Assembly (NCBI GenBank): GCA_003260075.1
Contig: QLIY01000484.1
Coordinates: forward strand, 23,833 to 87,832
Reading direction: 5' to 3'
Length of the DNA: 64,000 nucleotides
From: Phallusia mammillata
Lineage: Eukaryota > Chordata > Ascidiacea > Phlebobranchia > Ascidiidae
The notes under the pieces were generated by a model. The model had not been told where the DNA came from. It searched no databases and worked only from the letters and a program-made list of their open reading frames with translations. Below, in pieces: positions 14,374-25,900 of the stretch. Both the position numbers and the translations under genes were made by a program. The stretch's first letter is position 1, and each line of letters starts with the position of its first letter.

Positions 14374-15472
14374 AAAGTACCTTGCGGTTTTTACCACTTT
14401 TCTGTTTTCGTGTCTACCCTAATGCAGTTTGGCTGTTGTTTTGTCCATACGGTTTTTCATTGCACTAACTTCGCGTTTGAAACCAATATCGCTGCTGAAT
14501 TCCAATCTGCATTTCCTATATATGTTTATTTTATCATTCCGATATCGTTTTCGATCGTGTAACATCTGCTATTGTGCCTTTCTGCAGTGCTAATCCTTAC
14601 TTACAAGTGCTTTTTATTTGTTTACTTTTTTTTAAACAAAGATATAATAATTATTATACGCCAATGCGGTTTGTATGCGCAAAAAAATAGTTTTTCATTG
14701 TGTAACTTGGTGTAAGGTAAGTTTTAGCGTGTTGGTGGTAGTGATACGCTGTGGTATCTGATAATTTTATACTCTTTCCTATGCACGTTTTCTGTAATCA
14801 GGTGCTTCAATAGTTTCAAAAAATATCACTATCCTCATATATTTCGCAGCTATTTCATATATTGACAGACTTTCATATCGGATGATGTGGTACCGTTTAA
14901 AACTGTAGATTTTTTAGATGCGTCCTTTTAGATTTCATCATGTTCACGAGTTCGCACACTTTAATTTGGATAGATCAGCGCATTTTTAAATATCTGCACC
15001 ACCTACGGTGTTTGTAATAAAACAGGACAAAAGTGCGCAAATTCGTGTACAATTTATACAAGCCCGTTATGTGTAATCTCGTATACCTATTTCTGAACGC
15101 TATATATGAAACTTATTTTGGACGGCTCGTTGGTAAAGTTTGCATATTCTCTGCAGCACTCGCGATTTTAGTTTAAGTTGTCACTGCGACGACCTGTAAC
15201 ATTGTTCGATTTCTCGTAAATAAACGACAACTGAGCCGTATTAGTTGGTTATTTACTATCACAGCTCCCAGCTGTTGTTTACGTGGCGCGAGTAGCGTGT
15301 TACTGACCAAACATGTTGTCATAGATGTACAGGTGTTTATGGAATTAAGTAAGGTAACCGGAACACCTCAATGTAACACAATAAAACATAGTTTCCGCTG
15401 CTGCCTTTAAATGTTTTCGTTTGGAGCAAATATTATCAGTAGGCTAACTTTAAGAAAACCGACACAGTAATA
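14374..15472. other. Intergenic region, CAPSL 3' side
   Basis: AT-rich, about 1.1 kb between the CAPSL stop and the ShKT-protein start. No ORF, RNA gene or repeat recognised. Confidence 0.5.
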
Positions 15473-16507
15473 TGAGAGGTTTAGCTAGTCTGTGTTTTGC
15501 AATTGTGTTATTGTGCTCAGCGCAGTCGAAAAATGTTACTGTCCAAGCAGACCAACTGCAACTCGATGATCAGATCTCAAACGATGTATCCAAGTTTTTA
15601 AAATGTAAGTATACCCTATGCATAATGAAAACATAATTAAACGGGTAGCCTATGATCGTAAAATACAAAATTAATTTTGTTGTGTGTAATGAAAAGTGCA
15701 CACTGTTAAGTGTCAAGGATTAACTATGCTTGCTTGTTATAATTTCAGGTCGTCTTTGCATCAATCCAAAGGATAGTCCATATTGCAGTTTTCTTTTGCC
15801 ATTTCGTGGATGCGGTGGTTTAATGTCGTATTATTGCCCACATGTCTGTGGGCTATGTTCCTCTTGCCCAGTGGTGGCTACCCCCGTTCCAGCAGGTTAG
15901 TATCCATTTTTATAAATATGTGGTTTAATTCAATTTCGTTAGATAGCTAATGTAAAATTGCCGATGAAAAAAGGTTTCTTGCAAATGACCTATACAGCCT
16001 ATTTACGTTTTGTTCTTAATAATTGTGGTTCCACACAACCATTGTCAGAAGTTATGTGTAAACGAAAATTGTTCTGATTTTTTGGTAAAAGTATGATCAA
16101 ACCTATAACACTATTTTTTAAACTTCAGTTACAGAGCCGTCGGTGGAATGTCGCGACAAACTTACTGCTTGCAGTCAAATACCAAATATTTGCGAACTAG
16201 CTTGGTCCAAGCTCAATTGCAAAGCAACTTGCGACTTATGCAACGAACCAACAACCCAACCATGCTCTGCAGGTATTATTTGCTCGTTTATAAACACGAT
16301 CTTAATCCTAAAATATAATCATTGCCCGAAAATCACTGATTCTACACTATTTGTTTTACAGACTGTCGGGGTGACTTTAACGTTGAAAAATGCAGTTTGT
16401 GGTATCAAAGAGGCTTTTGTAGAATTAACAGCAGCGTGAGCAACGTCTGTCAAGAATCATGTGGAGTATGCAAGAAATGTTCTACGGCTACGCCACCGCT
16501 ACCATAA
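15473..16507 (+). CDS. Small secreted protein with three ShKT-type cysteine domains
   Basis: Predicted secreted, role unknown. Exons 15473-15604, 15749-15895, 16129-16272, 16362-16507 all join in phase 1; 189 residues. A signal peptide is clear (MRGLASLCFAIVLLCSAQS). Each later exon holds one six-cysteine ShKT-like module: one ending YCPHVCGLCSSC, one with the canonical TACSQIPNICELA...CKATCDLC pattern, and one ending NVCQESCGVCKKC. One-module-per-exon with constant phase fits growth by exon duplication. ShKT modules occur in potassium-channel-blocking peptides but also in many proteases and extracellular proteins; nothing here shows channel or toxic activity. Confidence 0.85.
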
Positions 16508-17437
16508 AGAAGGCTTGGGATCCGTCATTCAACGATTGTCAAATCAAATCAAATTAATTGTCTTGTATTAAATGTTGTTAAAACTGACGCGTTAGCATTT
16601 ACTTGAAATACACAGTTATTTTTCAAAATTCAACATTTAACCAAACTGGGTTAAGAAGGCTAAAGTTTTCTCTTTTAAATCGCAGCCAATATCGTTTTTC
16701 TGTTTCGTTTGCAACAAAGTTTACCTGCTCGCAATTGTTTAGTGGTTCTCAGAAAGGGAATAATGCACAAATAGTCGAGAACAATACCCGTCTGTATGCA
16801 AACAATTGATAGCAAAAAAGGCGCTATACCACGTGGTATATCAACAGCCATTTGGAGTAAGAGGCTGCTTTGAGGCTAGTATGGGTGGCGGCGGCACGTT
16901 TCAAAATCGATAACATCGATCCATTTTTGCAACGTTTATTATAGGTTTTGATAGTTGTTGGACTGCAAACTATTAACAAATTATAGTTAGATAAAAGTGC
17001 GTAAAAGCAGCGGGATAAAATGTCCAGGATAAGAAGTATACCGGTGTAAAAAACATTTGCATTGCAAAAGTAATGTTTTTTGCAACTATATTTTATGGAT
17101 TTGATACGTTTTAAACATAACGTAAAGCCCATGTTATGTAATCATAACGAAGGCTGTTATTGTAGAGGTAGCGGAACGTGTTTCTTACATAACATCTTAA
17201 ATCAAATACATTTTTCTACTGAATCCTCTGTCTTAATAACATATATTTTAACTGTCTTAATAACATATTTTTTCTAAAAATCGTGTTTTTACCACTTTAT
17301 TAATTGTCTTCAAAAAATTGTCATGCATTATTTAGATTTTGTTGAATATAGTATGTGTAACTAACTTACTGCAAGTTAGTCTATGTTATAAATTTATAAT
17401 TTGATTGATCATATATTGCATGCTTCCTATATTCCGA
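16508..17437. other. Intergenic region
   Basis: No gene recognised. The only notable sequence is a perfect 16-bp palindrome at 16825-16840 (tataccacgtggtata) with a CACGTG E-box core. Confidence 0.5.
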
Positions 17438-20400
17438 ATGAATTCCATCATATCAGACAATGATCGTCTGCTTGCTGAAACATCAAAATCTGAATTTAAC
17501 AAAAAGTGCAGAAGAGTTTCTCTAAAAAACATACCATGTGGCGTTTTGAACCAGGTATAAGTTTAACTTATTACACTGTTTGGTTTGTAACAGAACCCTG
17601 CATTTCCAAATATTAATTTTTCATCTCCAAAACGTTTTGGTACAAAATCAATGCAGTTTGTCATTGGTGTGTTACTGCTTATATAATTATTGAACTTTAC
17701 TGGGCTCTCCATGAAATAAGTATATTGTATTCCAAAAAAAATTTAGAACACTAAATAAAAAACATTCAGTCATCACACTGGTAAGGTGCAGATAATGTGT
17801 TCCGTTTTCTGTCATCAGCTGCATTTATGAGACACTGGTAGTCAAAGCAGTGTGCACTGTCTGCAACTTACTAAACACACATATTCAAGTTAGCTTTTAT
17901 TTATATTTTTGATATACTACATGTGAATAAGAAAAACCTAAGCTTTTATTTACATTTTTGATATACTACATGTGAATAAGAAAAACCTAATTAACACATT
18001 CAATGGATGTGTAAGTATTCAAATGTAAACTGTGTGAATTTGTTTTAACAGGATATTCTTGAGCTTCTAAAGCCCTATTTTTACCAGCAAATACACATTG
18101 ACAAGAACAGTCAGTCATGTAAGTGGCAAACAAATTCTTTTATTTTGTGATTAAAAGTAAATACTACTTTTTTAATACAGGTAAAGCAGTTTTACTTGAT
18201 GGGGAATGTGCAGCACGATGCATTGCTGACCTCAATGGAAAGTTTTTCCGTGGCCAGCGGTTACTTGTTTCATTGGCCTCATGTGATTTTATGTTATGCA
18301 TAACACAGCTTCCATTGTCATACACCCACAATCAGTTTTTAAATCTGCTTGCTCCTTTCGGTACTTCAGAAAGATGTTTTCTTGTACACAGGTTTGTGTC
18401 TATTATTTTCTATGTCATGACTGCTGGTTTCAGCTTTTCTTTGTGTTTACAGCAATATAACTGGAAAAAGTAAAGGATATGGCTGTGTTGAGTTCACAAG
18501 CAAGGAGTCTTCTATTAAAGCCAAAAATCACCTGAATGGTGCTGCTATTGGAAATCATGCGCTGCAGGTATTTTTGCTTTTGCTGGCCTTCAAAGTTCAA
18601 TATTTGCTTTTTGACTATAAATTATTCGGTTAAATTTAGTGATGGGACGAGTACCCAGTACTCAGTATCGATGGTATCGAACGATTTCAGTGGTATCGAT
18701 AATTATCGATGATTATAATCATACACGGTATTGAAATATTTTATCTCAGTTTTCGATACCGAAGGCCGGTTTACACCATAAGAATACGGGCAACTTTTTG
18801 CCAATATTTACTTCGGACAGCAGAAAATCGGGAAAAAGTTCCGCAACATTGCGTATATTTTTATGCACTTTCGTGTGGAGTTTACATTTTTCTGCATGTA
18901 TGTTTGCACATCTGTACCCCGGCCATACAACTAAGTACAACACTATACTTAAGTACTCGGTACTCGGTATCGAAAGTATTTACATGTGGTACTCGGTATT
19001 GGTACTCGCTTCAAAACCTGGTATCGTCCCATCACTAGTAAAATTAAGAACTTAAATACACTTAACAAATGCCAACTTTTGTTGAATACAGGTCCACTGG
19101 TTAGACACCATACCTTCTGATTACAATGGCCTTTATTCAAGTTGTCTCTTGGTTGAAAATTTGCCATCAGACTTCACAGACAATTTATTACTCCTTGAGC
19201 TTTTCTCACAGTTTGCTACACCAAAATTTTGCCAGGTAAACCAGCATTGTTTTTTCTGTCTTTTTGAATTTATGCTGTTTTTTTCCCCAGTAAATTTAAA
19301 ACCCTTTTATGATTGAATTAATTTGTTTGTTTTTCAAAAAAATCAACAGCTGGCTAATTGTGAAGTAAATAACTTTGGTGTTGTTGAATACTGCGATCCA
19401 ATGCATGCAGAGGATTCATGGTACAGGCTTAACAACCATGTCATAGGTAAGCACCGAAATTTAAGCCAGGAGGATATCTTTCAATTTATTATATAATTAA
19501 CAGTACCAAATATATCCTGACAAGTGGAGTAGACTTTTTTTGTCAGCATTAATGCTTAACCTTTTTTGTGCAGTATTTTAATACATTTTGGTTGCACCCC
19601 CCCCCCCTACCAAATATATCCTGACAAGTGGAGTAGACTTTTTTTGTCAGCATTACCGTTTTTGTGCAGTATTTTAATACATTTTGGTTGCAGTTTTGGA
19701 TTTCTGGGAACTTGTGCTATGTTGTATTGCAGGGGTCGGCAACCTTTTAGGCAACACATGCCAATTTATTTGTTATTTCCATGTTTTAATGACCTCGCAT
19801 GCCAACGTTTTTCAAAATAATAGTGGTTCGTTCCAGCAGATATCAACAGTAAAGAGAAAGCAGATTGTTTTGTGCATGTAAGGCTGAATTTAAAGACAAT
19901 GGCATGATAAAAACTGAAAACAAGCAGTGTAACAGTTTAAATTGTTGCTTCAATATAAACACGCAAATTGGTTGGCGTGCCATGAAAAACTGCCGATCTT
20001 GGCACACGTGCCAGGGGTTGCCGACCCATGTTGTATTGTATACCAAGTTTAATCTAGTTGAAAATTGTTGGCTTTGCAAAAGCAGACTAATTTTTATATT
20101 ATTACTAAATAGGAAATATGGCAATCAAAGTATCCTTCTGTGTTCCTGGTCCCTGTGGGCTTGTGGTCCTAAATGCACTGAGAGCATCCAGAGATTTAAA
20201 GCGCGCAAATCCAACTGGAGGCCTTCTTCCAACACCTGTGCAACCCATTGACCACTCTGTTGGGTCTTCCATCCTTCACCTTAAAAAAGGTTATTATTCT
20301 GAAATGTCATGCAATAAACTAAATCTGCTACAAAAATTCTACATTTGTTTTATCTGTTAAAACTTGACCTGATGATTTTTTGTTGTGCAGTTGCTGGTGT

Positions 20401-22845
20401 GCCATGTACAAATGCCTTGGGGACAATCGACACAGGTATTTTGAATGCCAATGCTGTCAAGGATCCAGAGGTAGGAACATTTATTGTGGGATTTCTTGTT
20501 ACCTATAAATTTCCTGTGACAAAATTCCATGTTCTAGTTTTTTGTTATCACTTGGTACAAAGCCAAACAAAAATTTTATGTATTTGTTTTGTTATTAGGT
20601 GCAAAACTTATTGAGTGCCTTACACAACCGCCTTGCTGAGACCAATATGGCGATGAGCCAAGCTGCACCACAAATGAATTCACATCCCGGCTTGTGGTCA
20701 CAAGCTCAACATGTGATGAACCCAGGACTGTTAAATCAGTTTCAGCAAACAGGTTTGGGTGTAGATGCTTTGATAAGACACTTTGTAAAATTTACCATAT
20801 TTACAAAATGTACGTCTTTAGAAAACATCCCGCCACACATGATTGCTTTACGCAGTCGAAGCGGAAGCATTTCATCATGTGACTCTGGAGCGAGAGTTGA
20901 GGATGATGTGTTCGAACCTACTCGGAGAAAAAGCCAGGAGGTAAAATCTGAATTATTATGAGTCATTCATTTGTGACATATTCTAGATCTTATGAAATGT
21001 TACCATACCAGCACATATATATGTTCACTTTCCATTATCAGAAGTAGAGAACAGTAGACCTCTGTTAATCTGGACCAGTTTGGTCCAAAATATTTGTCCA
21101 GATTAGGCGAAGATCTGGATTAACAGATGTAAATGAGTCAAACCTTACAACATTGCAAATTTTTTATACCTCAAGTTTTGACCAAATTAGGCAAAAATTA
21201 AAGATCTGGATTACCAAAATGCTATTTGACCATGATTTACTGTACTTTAAAATGCATTTTTTGCAAAAAATTATTTTTTTCCTGCTTGGAAAGCAAATGT
21301 ATTTTCAGAACATTTGGATTTTGGATTGTACACTTCTTGTGTTTTACAGCACTATTAGTCAGTTGTATGAATAAAATAATTATGTTTAGGATCAATTCGA
21401 CAATTACTCACATCAGCATTACAACATCAGCCAAGCCGAAGAGAGAATTATAAGCAGAGAAGGATCGATTAAATACCAAAACAACCAACGTACTGATACT
21501 AGGTTTGTTCTTAAACTGGCAATTCTTGAGGTTTGGTTTTCTGTTTAATTGATTTGTCAAGGAAATGTTTTTGTTGTTTTATTTAGATGCACATCAATCT
21601 ATGACTCAAGTGGACAACAAAACTTCGTTCCACCGTCAATCACGAACAACCCTTTGTTGTTTCTCCGTGAAGATTCTCAAGTAAGGACAATTTGTTAGTT
21701 GGTTAACAAGTACAACTTATGTCAATCACATATTTCATTTAATTCCATACTGAATCCCCCCCCCCAGTTGGTTAACAAGTACAACTTATGTCAATCACAT
21801 ATTTCATTTAATTGCATACTGAAACTGTAAACTGTTATTGGTTACAAAACTATTCTGCTTAATTACATATGGTTACCCAGAGTTGTCTGGTATACACATG
21901 TTGGTAAAGACAAAACATCGAAACCATTTTGGGTATTGTGCATGGGCACCAAGTGGGTGGTCCCCCCCCCCCGAATCCAAAGGATTCGTTATTCTACTTT
22001 GAACATCCCTAGTGGTGGCCACCATGAATTTTTGAGGAAACAAAAACATATTTGTTTTTCAAATAATGCTTTGTTACACAATTTTTACAACTATCAGCAC
22101 CTGGTAAGGTCATAGCAGCCTTTTAAACCAATTCCAAGACCTACGTTCTAACTCTGTAGCCCACCAATGCAATTTCTTAAAAAGCTGTGACCATTTGTCT
22201 GTTGTTATAAATGTATAAATAGGCTGGACTGACAACACAAATGTTGACATATGAACAATGGCTTTTGGACCAAGAGCAAGTTTGGTGCGAAAAGCAATGT
22301 TGTTTGCATCGAAATCAACAGGCAAATTTAGCTGATAGATTTATGGGCTATGTTTACCTTTGCAGAGAAGTGAAAGTGCAGATTCTGCATACAGTGGCAG
22401 TCAGGGAAGCAGCACTTCGGAAAACTCATTTTCCTGTGTCAACCCTAACAATGAAAGACCAACTTCCAACCAGAATTGTATTCTTAACAACCCACAGCAC
22501 CAAACCAGGCATCGGGTATGAACCTCAATGTAGTATGTCTGTACATGGTTGCAAAACTACATATAGTCAAGTGGGGTAAATAAAAACAATTTTTTGAAAC
22601 TTTGTTGCCAAACTTTTATTTTAGGCAACAAAAGGTCAGTTTTTCTTCCCAACAAAGCTGATAGGACTACTTTCTTAGTTATGTGACAAGTTTTTGATTT
22701 TACTAAAAAACAAAAAAAATATTTGACAAAAACTGTTGTTCTTTTTTAACCCGAAAAAGGTANTAAAAAACAAAAAAATATTTGACAAAAACTGTTGTTC
22801 TTTTTTAACCGAAATAGGTACAAAAAACAAACAATGTCAGGGTAA

Positions 22846-22944
<99 letters not shown>

Positions 22945-25900
22945 ACACAAGCTACATAAAGATCTGGATTACCCAAATGCGATTATTTGTTTGTTGTTGA
23001 AATTTTACAAACCAAACTTACAGCAGTTAGTAAACTGTTTGTAAATTAATAAAACACTTTCAAATTAGTGCTAAGACTTTCCATGGCTTTGTACCTTTAT
23101 TGCACTGCATTTATTGCCTTTGATTTGGTCTTTTTTGTCATTTACCAGTCTTTTGTTGGTATGCAACTAGGTTTAAATAGAGCTCACCCACTTGCTGACT
23201 GGTCATGTAACCTAAAACCTTATTGAAATAAAGTTTAATTTTCTACCCCAAACTGCTTGAATTACCACATAATGATTTGATAACCTCTTTTTCTTACTTT
23301 GTAGCATTTTTCTTTAGGCCTGGATCCCAATTTGTACTTTTAGCCATGCAGGTATACTTTTTGGTAAAAATTTCTCCAAAACTGGGCCCCCAAAGCAATT
23401 TTATACAACTTTGGTTTAAGTACATGTTTTATAGGCTTTCTTTTTTATTTTCTAAACTTCCAGGTGACAAATAAAAATGTTTGGGCAAAAAAAATTTTTG
23501 GGGTGCAAAAAATACATAGTTTTTTATTACCCCATTCCTATAGAACCGTTTGGGGTAAAAACGAACAACAAGATATCTGAAAAAATTTAGAAGCTAGCCA
23601 AGTAGAGTCTTTTTTGTTTAATAGGTCATAGTTATGACACAACACAGAACAAAGGTCATTGACACCAAACTTGTAATAAAAAATCTGCAGGAAAGTTTCT
23701 AAAGGTTGTTGAAGACTTTTTAACATACGAATTTTACTACTGTTGTTTCAACCTGCAGAACATTGCCTAGAAACAAAATCTGAGAATGGTTTATGGCTTA
23801 TTTTTTAGGCAGAGAATAAATACATCCTATGAAAAAGAAAGCAATTAAAACAAATTTTTGGTTTAGCTGTGAGGGTATTGTTTTTTTTTACCCCAACTTC
23901 AGCAAAAATTTTTTTTACCCCATTTGACTATATAGGTTTTTTTCTGCAGAAAGAACCATGCACCAAAAAGATGGCAAGCATTGGGCCCAATGCAAAATAT
24001 AGTGATTATTATGGGTCCCCTTCCCTGAAGGGGACGCATCTTGATTTCACTCAGTTTTTTTTTTTTTCTTTTTTTTTTTCTTTTTTTTTTCTTTTTTCTC
24101 CGGTGAAGTTTGTCCATGCACTTTTGGCATGAAATCTTTGATGAATTTGGATGAAACTTTCACAGATGGTAGATATATTTATGCAGATGTGCCATTTGCT
24201 TTGTTTGACTTGATAACCCCAGTATTTACCCCGCTAGACCCCAAAGTGTAAAACGTTTTTGTATGTTGCTGCGCACCACAAACGAAAGATTTCTGTGGTG
24301 TAATGGTATAATGAAGGCACCAGTACATGTTGTACTTGTGGTTGTGCATTGCTAGGTGGACGTTTTGGCAAGCCAGTCAGAGGGGTGTTAACAGTCTTAT
24401 GAGTTATGACGTCAGAAGCGTTCAAGAATGTTGCTGACAACACCTCTGGTGGGCAGAGTTTCAAACATTGTTCGATTCGGATAAAAATTTTCGTGACTGT
24501 TAGTTGGGTCATCCTTGTTTCATATTTTTTGCCATGGTGTGTCAAACCCCATCTGTTATTTTGCACATAACAGGAGTGTTGATTGTAATGGCCTGCGACG
24601 TTAGCAGTAGTGGCACCGTAAACGTCACGCATTTGCCACGTTGTTATCAAGACGCGCACCACAAACGGAAAGTTTCTGCTCATGTAATTAACATTTCGTG
24701 ATGCTCGTCGTTGTATAATCCTGTATATTCGCTAACAAAATTGCAACGTGACGTTTTCACTGTCAATATTTCGGACCTACTGTCGCTAATTTTTTTTGAC
24801 AAAAAGCATTAAAGTTGTACGTTAATATGATTCAACGGAGTTTGTGTAAACACGGTCTTGGATGTATACAAACCGGTAAAAATGTCTTTCGTCGCATCCA
24901 TTTCCATAAATGCTACATCAAACACTGGGTGGTATAAATCGTTGTGGAGTTGGAATTTGTATAACGAAATGTTTTTGTCGTTTGGTTACATACTATCCAA
25001 AATCAGAGACAAAGACAAACGGCGAACTCCCGTCGCAGCAGGTGCCGACTATGCCGAGTCAGCGTAATTCGGAAACCGCCCATCGCCCCCTCCCGTCTCT
25101 TGTTGTCATGATTACAAGAGAAAGTGCAAACGTAGTATTATTATTTAAGCCCAGTGCCGATCACTGTGTTTTACCTTACAACACCCGACTTTCTCATGGT
25201 TATCTCTTGAATTGCATTATTTTCAACTTTNCCATAGGTTTTTTTCTGCAGAAAGAACCATGCACCAAAAAGATGGCAAGCGTTGGGCCCAATGCAAAAT
25301 ATAGTGATTATACATATATACATACACTTTTTACACTCAGCCTACAGTATTGACACTGTGTCTATTATCTGGGCCAAATTTGTAAAACAATGTAACTTCT
25401 TAAATTTCAGCCCAGTGGTCTTCGGGGGGGGGGCATATATACATACACTTTTTATACTCAGCCTACAGTATTGACACTGTGTCTATTATCTGGGCAAAAT
25501 TTGTAAAACAATGTAACTTCTTAAATTTCAGCCCAGTGGTCTTCTGGGTGATGCACCTTCCATTGCTCCACAATACAATCACCATAAATTGCCACCTGGC
25601 ATTCAGCGATTTCCACCACCATCTGGTCAGCAGCCATGCTTTCCTCTTACTGATGTTGCCAAGCAACAGGTGTCAAGTGCAAAGCCAATTCTTCCATACA
25701 GTGGCAGTTCTGGCTCTATCCTTCATCCCACCAGCAAGGTGTCAAATGCCAATGTAGGTGACATTGGTTTTCAAATACAATTGATTGGACTTGTTGTTTT
25801 GTTGATGTTTGCTCATTTTCATTTTGATCTTCAATTTGAGGCATTCTGTAGCCATTTATTTCCAACTTTACAGGAAAGTATTGCTATGGAAACCACCACA

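Noticed and set aside
22736-23044. Frame encoding a long polyproline stretch (and polyglycine on the other strand)
   Set aside because: It is the 97-base C run translated; the run is an assembly artefact beside an N.
24858-25353. Overlapping plus frames in a raver intron
   Set aside because: Runs across an N at 25231 and into a duplicated segment; no recognised domain.
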